A DNA stretch of 64,000 bases from Ktedonobacteria bacterium brp13 (GTDB lineage Bacteria; Chloroflexota; Ktedonobacteria; Ktedonobacterales; Ktedonobacteraceae), in assembly GCA_015099395.1 (NCBI GenBank), contig AP024096.1, forward strand, positions 7,109,485 to 7,173,484. The letters are read 5' to 3'. Below the pieces are notes generated by a model that had not been told where the DNA came from, ran no database searches, and saw nothing but the letters and a program-made list of their open reading frames with translations. Positions within the stretch are counted from its first letter, which is position 1. Every line of letters begins with the position of its first letter. The position numbers were made by a program, and so were the translations under genes. Of this stretch, positions 16,644 through 24,162 are shown piece after piece.

Positions 16644-18452
16644 GTGGGCTTTGAGGTGCACTATCGCACACATACGTGCGGTGAACTAAAGGCAAGTGAG
16701 GCTGGTCAACACGTAAAGTTGGCTGGCTGGGTAAATCGACGCCGTGATCATGGTGGTCTGATCTTTCTCGATGTACGCGATCGCTATGGAATGACGCAGG
16801 TTGTGTGTGATCCCGAGCGCTCCCCAGAGGCACATCGTGTGGCATCAGAGCTGCGTTCGGAGTACGTTATCCAGGTGAGCGGGACGGTTGTGCGTCGCTT
16901 GCCAGGAACGGAGAACGCGAACCTGAGCACTGGTGAGATAGAGATTGCAGCAGAGCAGATTGAGCTGTTAAATACTTCACGCACAACACCATTCCCCCTT
17001 AATGATACTGTGCAGCCGGATGAGTCGCTGCGCTTGAAATATCGCTATCTGGATCTGCGTCGTCCGTCGATGCGTGACATTGTGATCCTGCGCCATCGTG
17101 TCGTTAAAGCGATGCGTGACTATCTGGATGAGCGTGGCTTTATCGAGGTCGAGACACCGATCTTGCTGAAAAGCACTCCTGAAGGTGCGCGTGATTACCT
17201 GGTGCCGAGCCGTCTCTATCCGGGCGAGTTTTACGCGCTACCACAGTCTCCTCAGCAGATGAAGCAGCTCTTAATGGTCGCTGGTCTGGATCGCTACTTC
17301 CAGATCGCGCGCTGTTTCCGCGATGAGGATCAGCGTGCTGATCGCCAACCAGAGTTCACCCAGCTCGACCTGGAGATGTCTTTTGTTTCAGAAGAAGATG
17401 TCATGTCCTTGATGGAGGATCTCCTGGTCTATCTCATCGAGCACACGACCGGGAAGCATATTAAACAGCGTCCGTTCCCACACATCTCCTATAAGGATGC
17501 GCTGGATCGCTATGGTATCGATCGTCCAGATCTGCGTTTTGAGTTACCGCTGGTCGATATCTCAGACCTGGCGAGTGCTGGGACCTTCAGTGTCTTCCGT
17601 AGTGCACTTGCAGCGGAAGGGATAGTCAAAGGTCTGCGCGTCCCCGGTGCGGGTAGCTATACGCGGAAAGAGATTGATACGGTAACAGAGTTTGCTCGTA
17701 GCCTGGGTGCCAAGGGCCTTGTAACGCTGGCTATAAGCGCCACTGGCGATGTGAAGTCACCATTGACGAAGTTCATGTCGACTGAAGAGGTGCAGGCCAT
17801 TATCGAGCGTCTGGAGGGCAAAGCGGGCGACCTGCTGCTCTTCGTGGCAGATAGTGCCAAAGTAGCCAACGATGTACTCTTCCGTCTGCGTATTCGTATG
17901 GCTGAGCGCCTTAACCTGATCGATCCTGAAGAGTTGGCATTCTGCTGGGTTGTCGACTTCCCACTCTTCCACTATGATGATGATCTCAAGCGCTATGATG
18001 CCGAGCACAATCCTTTCTCCGGTATGGATGAAGCGCATATCGAGCGCCTGGATAGTGATCCTCTGAATATTCGGGCCAAACAGTACGACATCATCTGTAA
18101 CGGTTTTGAGGTCGGTGGCGGTAGCGTTCGTATCAATGTTGCCGAGTTGCAGCACAAGGTCTTCTCATTGATGAACATGAGCGATGAGCAGATTACGGAG
18201 CAGTTTGGTCATATGTTAGAGGCCTTTGAATACGGCGCACCTCCTCACGGTGGCATCGCTCTGGGCCTCGATCGTTTGATTATGCTCTTCGCAGGTACCG
18301 ATAATATTCGCGACGTGATTGCGTTCCCAAAGACACAGAGTGCGCAGGATATCTTGATGGGAGCGCCCTCTCCGGTTGATGAGAAACAATTGATCGACCT
18401 GCATCTCCAGGTGCGTCCACAAGAGAAGCGCCCAGCGAAAGAGCAGGCATAA
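16644..18452 (+). CDS. aspS: Aspartyl-tRNA synthetase
   Basis: Class II aminoacyl-tRNA synthetase that charges tRNA-Asp (or tRNA-Asx, if non-discriminating). 602 residues: N-terminal OB-fold anticodon domain (about 5-105, GWVNRRRDHGGLIFLDVRDRYG), catalytic core with motif 2 (CFRDEDQRADRQPEFTQLD), the inserted GAD domain (about 290-410), and motif 3 (GIALGLDRLIMLFAG). gatB occurs elsewhere in the window, so tRNA-dependent amidation may exist and the enzyme could be non-discriminating. The start is GTG at 16644, with AAAAGGAG 10 nt upstream. The frame is open further left from 16539, but that part contains the hairpin and is leader. Confidence 0.97.
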   Translation: MGFEVHYRTHTCGELKASEAGQHVKLAGWVNRRRDHGGLIFLDVRDRYGMTQVVCDPERSPEAHRVASELRSEYVIQVSGTVVRRLPGTENANLSTGEIEIAAEQIELLNTSRTTPFPLNDTVQPDESLRLKYRYLDLRRPSMRDIVILRHRVVKAMRDYLDERGFIEVETPILLKSTPEGARDYLVPSRLYPGEFYALPQSPQQMKQLLMVAGLDRYFQIARCFRDEDQRADRQPEFTQLDLEMSFVSEEDVMSLMEDLLVYLIEHTTGKHIKQRPFPHISYKDALDRYGIDRPDLRFELPLVDISDLASAGTFSVFRSALAAEGIVKGLRVPGAGSYTRKEIDTVTEFARSLGAKGLVTLAISATGDVKSPLTKFMSTEEVQAIIERLEGKAGDLLLFVADSAKVANDVLFRLRIRMAERLNLIDPEELAFCWVVDFPLFHYDDDLKRYDAEHNPFSGMDEAHIERLDSDPLNIRAKQYDIICNGFEVGGGSVRINVAELQHKVFSLMNMSDEQITEQFGHMLEAFEYGAPPHGGIALGLDRLIMLFAGTDNIRDVIAFPKTQSAQDILMGAPSPVDEKQLIDLHLQVRPQEKRPAKEQA

Positions 18453-18869
18453 TAGGAGTATAGAGCAGGCCGGGTAGGTCATTTAGCCTATCCTGATGAT
18501 TGTGCATTGTCCACTTTTGGGCAATAAAAAAATGACAAAGAGATGAATAATGCCGTGTTGATCTCCATAGGGGATTGGCAGGGCATTATTTCATCTCTTT
18601 TTTGTACAAAAGAAGAGGATAAGAGGGCAAAATTTGTCCGGTTGTATGCATTGAAATATGTATATATATTCATTTATCTATGGTAGATACGTTTACGGAT
18701 GACGAAAAGATGAATCTTATAAAAAAATCATAAAGATTTTCATGGTAAAGACCAATATTTGGGGCTAATAATTTGGATAGAGTTCTATAATAATTGTAGG
18801 TATACACATACCGTACACCATAGATTAGTAGGTTTTACATCCGGTTGGGAGGATGGAAGGAGAAGAATA
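18453..18869. other. Intergenic region, 417 bp
   Basis: Contains the aspS terminator (18537-18603) and an AT-rich leader for the ArsR-type gene. A TGAA-N13-TTCA palindrome at 18652-18672 resembles ArsR-type operators but lies about 200 bp from the start codon. A TATAAT at 18790-18795 may be that gene's -10; the -35 is poor. Confidence 0.4.
18537..18603 (+). terminator. aspS terminator
   Basis: An 18-bp, nearly perfect stem, 18537-18554 against 18582-18600 (AAAGAGATGAATAATGCC and its complement), is followed by a T-run through 18603. Confidence 0.85.
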
Positions 18870-19295
18870 ATGACATCACTAAATCAGGGAAATCCTACAA
18901 GAACATCATCTTCATCTGCACAGGGGTCAACAAACTCGGTAGGTATGTTAAATAGACAGACAGCACCTCTTGGCAATCCAGGTATTGGCATCGCCCCCAA
19001 ATTCGTACCGACATTGACAGAGGAAGATGCAGTCATTCAGGCTCGCCTGCTGAAAGCGCTGGCCGATCCGACCCGCCTGCGTATTCTGAGCTTACTCAGT
19101 CGTCATGAAGGGGAGGTCTGCGTCTTCGAGATTGTAGAGAGCTTTACGTTAGAGCAACCAACCATCTCGCACCACCTGCGCATTCTTCGTGATGCAGGTC
19201 TGGTGGATTGTCGTAAGAAGGGTCTGTGGGCATACTACTATGTTCGCCGTGATGCTCTTACCCGTGCACGTGATGTAATTGAGGGTCTTGCATAA
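18870..19295 (+). CDS. ArsR-family winged-helix regulator
   Basis: 141-residue DNA-binding regulator. A Ser/Thr/Asn-rich N-terminal ~45 residues precedes the winged helix: ARLLKALADPTRLRILSLLSRHEGEVCVFEI, then the recognition helix QPTISHHLRILRDAGLVDCRKKG and the wing WAYYYVRRDAL. In metal-sensing members the motif is ELCVCDL; here it is EVCVFEI, with only the first Cys kept, plus one Cys after the recognition helix. It may therefore sense something other than As/Cd/Zn. The ATG has GGAAGGAGAAG upstream. The partner operon is not obvious, since the next genes are tRNAs. Function assignment stops at the family level. Confidence 0.88.
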   Translation: MTSLNQGNPTRTSSSSAQGSTNSVGMLNRQTAPLGNPGIGIAPKFVPTLTEEDAVIQARLLKALADPTRLRILSLLSRHEGEVCVFEIVESFTLEQPTISHHLRILRDAGLVDCRKKGLWAYYYVRRDALTRARDVIEGLA

Positions 19296-19504
19296 GCAGA
19301 GCAGCACCAGGGCAAACTGTAAACAGGACTCGTTTGAATATATGGGCTGGATTGGATGGATGCTGTACAACCATATTCGTCATTATTATAGATTGTTGAT
19401 TGTTTCTCTTCTTTAATAGACATTCAAAGCTATAGACGAACGTTTCCCTGGTATATTTCCCCACCTGATTGATCAAACGATAATCAAGTGTATCATTGAG
19501 GACG

Positions 19505-19554
19505 GGGGTGGAGGTTGTATGACTCCTATCACAAGTGCCTCCTCCCTGCCTTTT
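19505..19554 (+). terminator. Possible terminator after the ArsR-type gene
   Basis: GGGGTGGAGG (19505-19514) pairs with CCTCCTCCC (19538-19546) with one internal mismatch; TTTT follows at 19551-19554. It is about 210 bp after the stop codon, so confidence is limited. Confidence 0.4.
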
Positions 19555-19580
19555 CTCTACACTGAGCCTGGAGAAAGATA

Positions 19581-19609
19581 TTGACATTCGTGGCAAGTCC
19601 TGCTATCAT
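19581..19609 (+). promoter_or_regulatory. Strong promoter of the tRNA-Arg array
   Basis: Perfect -35 TTGACA (19581-19586), 17-bp spacer, -10 TATCAT (19604-19609). It lies 48 bp before the first tRNA, as expected for a stable-RNA promoter. Confidence 0.85.
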
Positions 19610-19657
19610 TGTGAGGTCAGCAACGAACGTCATGAAATGGGCAGTGCGTTGAGACGA

Positions 19658-19730
19658 GTACCCGTAGCTCAGTGGATAGAGCGACAGATTGCGGATCTGT
19701 AGGTCGGAGGTTCGACCCCTCTCGGGTACA
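19658..19730 (+). tRNA. tRNA-Arg (anticodon GCG), copy 1
   Basis: 73 nt that fold as a complete cloverleaf: 7-bp acceptor stem GTACCCG/CGGGTAC with discriminator A, D-stem GCTC/GAGC, anticodon stem ACAGA/TCTGT with loop TTGCGGA, and T-stem GGAGG/CCTCT with loop TTCGACC. Position 34-36 reads GCG, which decodes Arg CGC (and CGU by wobble). A20 in the D-loop and discriminator A fit arginine identity. CCA is not encoded. Confidence 0.95.
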
Positions 19731-19777
19731 TTACGGCAGGCTCCTGTATAGAAATAATGGAGGGTCTGTTGAGACGA

Positions 19778-19850
19778 GTACCCGTAGCTCAGTGGATAGA
19801 GCGACAGATTGCGGATCTGTAGGTCGGAGGTTCGACCCCTCTCGGGTACA
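19778..19850 (+). tRNA. tRNA-Arg (anticodon GCG), copy 2
   Basis: Identical over all 73 nt to copy 1, and also shares the preceding GTTGAGACGA. CCA is not encoded. A hairpin with a short T-run follows at 19871. Confidence 0.95.
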
Positions 19851-19870
19851 TTTTCTTTACACTCCTTGAA

Positions 19871-19900
19871 GAGAACTGATCATGGTGGTCAGTTCTCTTT
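19871..19900 (+). terminator. Hairpin after tRNA-Arg copy 2
   Basis: GAGAACTGA (19871-19879) pairs with TCAGTTCTC (19889-19897), then TTT. The T-run is short, so it is probably a leaky terminator that still allows copy 3 to be made, since no separate promoter is visible before copy 3. Confidence 0.6.
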
Positions 19901-19927
19901 CAATGACTGTAAAGTGTGTGCAGATGA

Positions 19928-20000
19928 GTACCCGTAGCTCAGTGGATAGAGCGACAGATTGCGGATCTGTAGGTCGGAGGTTCGACCCCTCTCGGGTACA
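19928..20000 (+). tRNA. tRNA-Arg (anticodon GCG), copy 3
   Basis: Third identical 73-nt copy. CCA is not encoded. It is followed by a strong terminator at 20015. Confidence 0.95.
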
Positions 20001-20014
20001 TTATTGATACCGCC

Positions 20015-20059
20015 AAAGAGAACCGATGATTGATATTGATACATTGGCTCTCTTTTTTT
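20015..20059 (+). terminator. Terminator of the tRNA-Arg array
   Basis: A 14-bp stem, AAAGAGAACCGATG (20015-20028) against CATTGGCTCTCTTT (20042-20055), has one wobble and one mismatch and is followed by a long T-run. The left arm starts like the hairpin after copy 2 (AGAGAAC-Y-GAT), which suggests that tRNA and terminator were duplicated together. Confidence 0.85.
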
Positions 20060-20210
20060 ATGTGTGCCTGTTCTGCTAGCAAAAGAGGCACAATCTATGC
20101 AACTTATTCTCCTTACCTGCTGTGCTTGCAATGTCGTAGGACTTTCTCCCTTACTTTCTGCTTAACCGGTCCCGTGCTCTCATGCAAATTGCTTAGCTTC
20201 CCGATATTTA

Positions 20211-20225
20211 TCTCATAGTATGAGA
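20211..20225. promoter_or_regulatory. Palindrome upstream of clpC
   Basis: TCTCATA-g-TATGAGA is a perfect inverted repeat 108 bp before the clpC start. It does not match the CtsR, CIRCE or HAIR sites I know. It may be an operator for heat-shock control; no clear promoter was found beside it. Confidence 0.35.
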
Positions 20226-20332
20226 AGACAATCATCAATTCTATTCAACCGCAGCGATCTATGATGCCGCATCGCAACAAAAGATATGGAAATAAATAAA
20301 TATCAATTGAACTGTGACATAAGGAGAGCGAA

Positions 20333-22834
20333 ATGGGGAAATACGACGGGTATAGCTCTGAGGTACGACAGGCCATCGCTTATGCGCGTGAAGAGGCTCA
20401 GCGGTTACGCCATCGTTTAATCGGAGCTGAACATCTCCTGCTGGGTATACTCAAGTTGCAAGATACGCTAATTGAGGGGTTATTCGCGTCCCTGCACGTG
20501 AGCACCAGCAGTATTTCCCAGGCGCTAGATTTTGTTGTTGGGCGAGGGAACAAGGCTATTTTGAGCGAGCCTACCTTTAACGCGATTGCTCGCGCGACCT
20601 TCTTGCGTGCTGAGGAACTTGCCAGTATAGAGCAGATTGAATTGGTTGCATTGGAGCATCTCTTTCTAGCAGTGCTTGAGGAGCAGAATAGCGTTGCACT
20701 TGGTGTGCTGGAGAGCTTTGGTATTCACCTGGAGGTGGCACGCGAGCAACTACGTATCCTCACGAATGGAGGCTATGAGCGCCTTCTCCTCTCGACCCAC
20801 TATCATATGCGTTATGAGGCGACACCCATCCTTAATCAGGTAAGCCGTGATCTGACCTTAGCTGCCTTGGATGATATGCTCGATCCGTTGATTGGTCGTG
20901 AGGCTGAATTAGAGCGTACAATGCAGATTCTGGCGCGTCGCTCCAAGAATAATCCGGCCTTGATCGGGCCCGCGGGCGTGGGTAAGACAGCGATTGCCGA
21001 AGGATTGGCTCTGCGTATCGTCCAGGGGAATGTGCCTGAGCATCTGTTAAATTGTCGTGTTGTCGCGCTTGATATTGGCATGCTCTCCGTTGGGACCAAG
21101 TTTCGTGGGGATCTCGAAGAGCGTCTCAAACAGATTCTGCGTGAGATTGTAAACGCGCGCCGCATTATCGTGGTAATTGATGAGCTACACACGCTGGCGC
21201 AGACCGGAGTCGCTGAGGGATCGCTGGATGTGGCGAACCTGTTTAAACCGATGTTAGCACGGGGCGAGTTTCAATGTATTGGTGCAACCACGCTCGATGA
21301 ATATCGCAAGACGATCGAGGCTGACCCGGCTCTGGAGCGCCGTTTTCAGGCTGTCCTGGTCTCAGAGACTAGCCCTGACGATACCGTACATGTACTACGT
21401 GGCCTCTGTCCGCGTTACGAGACCTTCCATCGCTTACGTATCAGTGAGGAGGCTATTCAGGCCGCGGTCAAGATGTCGAGCCGTTATATCCCTGACCGTT
21501 TTCAGCCTGATAAGGCGCTGGACTTACTGGACGAGGCGGCTGCGCGTGTAAGTGTCCAGCGCTCGCTCTTGCCCAAAGATATTCAGTATATTCGTGACAA
21601 ACTGACCTGCGTTGAACGTGAGAAAGAGTATGCTATCGGTCAGCACAACTTTCCTCATGCGGCCCATTTGCTGCGCCGCGAGCGCCAGTTACGCCAGGAA
21701 CTCTGGTTAGCTGAACAGAGTTGGCAGCAACGTTGCAAGCAGCAACAGTTGGTGGTCTCTGTGCGTAGTATTGCTGAGGTTGTGGCGATGTGGACGGGCA
21801 TCCCAGTGGTACAGATAGAAGGTGAGGAGCGCTTACGGCTGTTGCAGCTGGAAGACGAGTTGCATCGGCGTGTGATTGGGCAGCACACGGCGGTGCAGGC
21901 GTTGGCGCGTTCTATACGGCGCTCACGTATGAATATGCGTGATGGACGACGTCCAATAGGTTCGTTTGTCTTTGTCGGACCAACGGGCGTTGGGAAGACA
22001 GAGTTGGCACGGGCACTGGCTGCCGCGCTGTTTGGTGACGAAGAGGCGATGCTTAAACTGGATATGTCGGAGTTTATGGAGAGTCACAACATCTCGCGTC
22101 TGGTGAGCTCACCTCCAGGCTACATTGGCTACAATCAAGCCGGCCAACTCACGGAAGCGGTACGTCGTCGTCCCTATTGTGTTGTCCTCTTTGACGAGGT
22201 TGAGAAAGCGCATCCGAAGGTCTTTGATCTGTTGCTCCAGATCCTGGATGAAGGTTGCTTGACTGATGCTCATGGACGCAAGGTCGATTTTAAGCATACT
22301 ATCATTATTATGACCTCTAATGCAGGTTCTGAGCATGCATTGAAAGGTAAAATGGCCTTTACTACCTGTAGTAGTGCCCAGGAGCGGCAGCAGGAGGCTT
22401 CGAGCATGGTGGGAGAGGCGATGCTGGAGAGCTTGCGTCACTTGTTTCGTCCTGAATTGCTCAACCGTGTTGATGATGTCATTGTTTTCCATACCCTCGA
22501 ACCAGAGCATCTGCGCCGTATCGCCGATCTGATGATTGCCCAGACCGTTGCGCGGCTGGCTGAGAGATCTATCGAGCTTGTGGTCACTGACGCAGCACGC
22601 AATATGCTGGCCGAGCAAGGCTACAGCGCAACGTATGGAGCACGTCCGTTGCGACGCACTGTGCAGCGGCTGTTGGATGATATGCTGGCCGAAGCGCTGT
22701 TACGTAATACTGTTGTTATTGGTGATACTGTTCTGGTCGATGTTGTGGATGGGCGACTGACCTCTTGCGTGCAAACCTATGTGAATAGTCCGGTGAGTGG
22801 CACAATAGAAAGTTCAGGTCATGCTGCCGCTTGA
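20333..22834 (+). CDS. clpC: ClpC-type AAA+ unfoldase
   Basis: ATP-dependent protein unfoldase that feeds ClpP or acts as a chaperone. 833 residues: two Clp-N repeats (about 1-150), AAA1 with Walker A GPAGVGKT (about 212-219) and Walker B VVIDELHTL, a middle segment with a UVR-like helix pair (about 420-455), AAA2 with Walker A GPTGVGKT (about 549-556) and Walker B VLFDEVEKAH, and the C-terminal D2-small domain. The ClpP-contact tripeptide, normally [LIV]GF, reads MAF at about 674-676. The segment around it (Cys/Ser/Gln-rich) is unlike ClpC, so ClpP partnership is uncertain. The ATG has AAGGAGAG. mcsA, mcsB and ctsR are not adjacent. Confidence 0.93.
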   Translation: MGKYDGYSSEVRQAIAYAREEAQRLRHRLIGAEHLLLGILKLQDTLIEGLFASLHVSTSSISQALDFVVGRGNKAILSEPTFNAIARATFLRAEELASIEQIELVALEHLFLAVLEEQNSVALGVLESFGIHLEVAREQLRILTNGGYERLLLSTHYHMRYEATPILNQVSRDLTLAALDDMLDPLIGREAELERTMQILARRSKNNPALIGPAGVGKTAIAEGLALRIVQGNVPEHLLNCRVVALDIGMLSVGTKFRGDLEERLKQILREIVNARRIIVVIDELHTLAQTGVAEGSLDVANLFKPMLARGEFQCIGATTLDEYRKTIEADPALERRFQAVLVSETSPDDTVHVLRGLCPRYETFHRLRISEEAIQAAVKMSSRYIPDRFQPDKALDLLDEAAARVSVQRSLLPKDIQYIRDKLTCVEREKEYAIGQHNFPHAAHLLRRERQLRQELWLAEQSWQQRCKQQQLVVSVRSIAEVVAMWTGIPVVQIEGEERLRLLQLEDELHRRVIGQHTAVQALARSIRRSRMNMRDGRRPIGSFVFVGPTGVGKTELARALAAALFGDEEAMLKLDMSEFMESHNISRLVSSPPGYIGYNQAGQLTEAVRRRPYCVVLFDEVEKAHPKVFDLLLQILDEGCLTDAHGRKVDFKHTIIIMTSNAGSEHALKGKMAFTTCSSAQERQQEASSMVGEAMLESLRHLFRPELLNRVDDVIVFHTLEPEHLRRIADLMIAQTVARLAERSIELVVTDAARNMLAEQGYSATYGARPLRRTVQRLLDDMLAEALLRNTVVIGDTVLVDVVDGRLTSCVQTYVNSPVSGTIESSGHAAA

Positions 22835-22939
22835 GCAGGGGTCGTGCTGGACTCAAGAAAGTTAGAATGTTAAAATGTGGAAATGCCTGAGCTTAATAGA
22901 GACGCGTAAAAATTTTTTTGTCATGAATTATAAGCATTC

Positions 22940-22968
22940 TTGATGTTTGAATGCATTGCTGCTACTAT
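22940..22968 (+). promoter_or_regulatory. Promoter for the XRE-GAF regulator
   Basis: -35 TTGATG (22940-22945), 17-bp spacer, -10 TACTAT (22963-22968). Confidence 0.65.
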
Positions 22969-23030
22969 TAAGCATAGCAGGCTTATTGAATATTCATGGT
23001 TATCCATAGCTTTATTGATGGAGAAGCAAT

Positions 23031-24005
23031 GTGCAAAGATCTTTGGGATGGCGGGATTTGCTTGGAAATATAGTCAATGCGGCACAGGATAAGCAGCGCA
23101 TTGCTTCTGAGTTGGGGGTGAGTCCAATAACATTGTCTCGTTGGATCTCCGGTGAGTCGATGCCGCGTGCCCAAAATTTGCGCTATCTGTTGCATGTGCT
23201 GCCTGAGTATCGCTCACATTTCCTTGCTCTATGGTATGAGGAATTTGACGCTGCTTTCATCGAAGAGATTGAGGCTGATACTATTCCAAATGAGGTCTCT
23301 TCGGCTTTTTATGCTCAGATTTTGCGGGATCACTGCCGTCTGCCCAGAATATTACATCGGCGGTCGTTGTGCGAGCGTATTGTGCAGCAAGGACTGAAGC
23401 AGATAGATCCAAATGGTGCGGGCCTTTATATCGCGGTCTTTCGTTGTACGCCACCGCGCATCGATGGTAAGGTACGTAGCCTCTATGAAGATACCTGGGC
23501 TATGTCATTTCCCAGTGAGAAAAGTGAAGAGATGCCGATTCGGCCTTTTTTTGGTCGTGAGTCGCTTATTGGCCGTGCTGTATATATGGGTCAACCTCAC
23601 GTTATTCAGCGCAAGGACGAGGGTTTTCGCCAGTTTTCGGAGCAGGATTGGTGGGATATCATGGAGAGTGGTATGGCTTGCCCTATTCACCTTGATGATC
23701 AATACGCCGGCTGCATGGTTGTCTATAGCCTCTTACCGGATTATTTCTTGTTGCCGTCACGTCAAGAACTGATCCGTCAATTCGCAAACCTCCTTGCGCT
23801 AGCCTTCGAGCCTGCTGACTACCATCCGCATAACGTGATTGATCTTGCTCATCTGCCATCTTTTTCCAGACAGATTGCGACTGTTCTTTCCTATCGGCAG
23901 CGTCTGGCAATGATGATGTCAAAGCAGAGTGTGAACTTTGCGCAAGCTGAGTGCTTAGTTATGCAGCAGTTAGAAGCAGAACTGCTACGCGATCAGGCTA
24001 TGTAG
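23031..24005 (+). CDS. Helix-turn-helix regulator with GAF-like domain
   Basis: 324 residues. An N-terminal XRE-type HTH (about 10-60: RIASELGVSPITLSRWISGESMPR) is joined to a region of about 180 residues with the spacing of a GAF sensor domain (ESLIGRAVYMGQPHVIQR, then ACPIHLDDQYAGCMVVYS). The C-terminus is helical. The ligand is unknown; the GAF part has two Cys but no haem or bilin motif I can identify. The start is GTG with GGAGAAG upstream. Such HTH-GAF proteins are common in Ktedonobacteria-like genomes. Its target may be the membrane glycosyltransferase cluster just downstream, but this is only proximity. Confidence 0.75.
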   Translation: MQRSLGWRDLLGNIVNAAQDKQRIASELGVSPITLSRWISGESMPRAQNLRYLLHVLPEYRSHFLALWYEEFDAAFIEEIEADTIPNEVSSAFYAQILRDHCRLPRILHRRSLCERIVQQGLKQIDPNGAGLYIAVFRCTPPRIDGKVRSLYEDTWAMSFPSEKSEEMPIRPFFGRESLIGRAVYMGQPHVIQRKDEGFRQFSEQDWWDIMESGMACPIHLDDQYAGCMVVYSLLPDYFLLPSRQELIRQFANLLALAFEPADYHPHNVIDLAHLPSFSRQIATVLSYRQRLAMMMSKQSVNFAQAECLVMQQLEAELLRDQAM

Positions 24006-24038
24006 CAGCATTGAAGAATGTGTATACTGTTTACTTGC

Positions 24039-24068
24039 TTGACCTGCGTAGAAAATTTCTGCTAGAAT
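24039..24068 (+). promoter_or_regulatory. Promoter of the membrane glycosyltransferase cluster
   Basis: -35 TTGACC (24039-24044), 18-bp spacer, -10 TAGAAT (24063-24068), 94 bp before the first gene of the cluster. Confidence 0.7.
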
Positions 24069-24162
24069 CGTTCACATCGGAGGACACCCGGTAGCTCGAA
24101 CTTTCTACCTTTGGTCCGCGTGTATTGATATACTGCAACACTGTTGAGCAAGGAAGAGGTCG

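Larger units (their letters stand above)
19296..19657. other. Intergenic region, 362 bp
   Basis: Holds a likely terminator for the ArsR-type gene (19505-19554) and the strong tRNA promoter (19581-19609). No gene is visible. Confidence 0.5.

Noticed and set aside
19672..19869. 65-residue open frame running through two tRNA-Arg genes
   Set aside because: It is an accidental translation of the tRNA sequence (MDRATDCGS... repeated), with no ribosome site.
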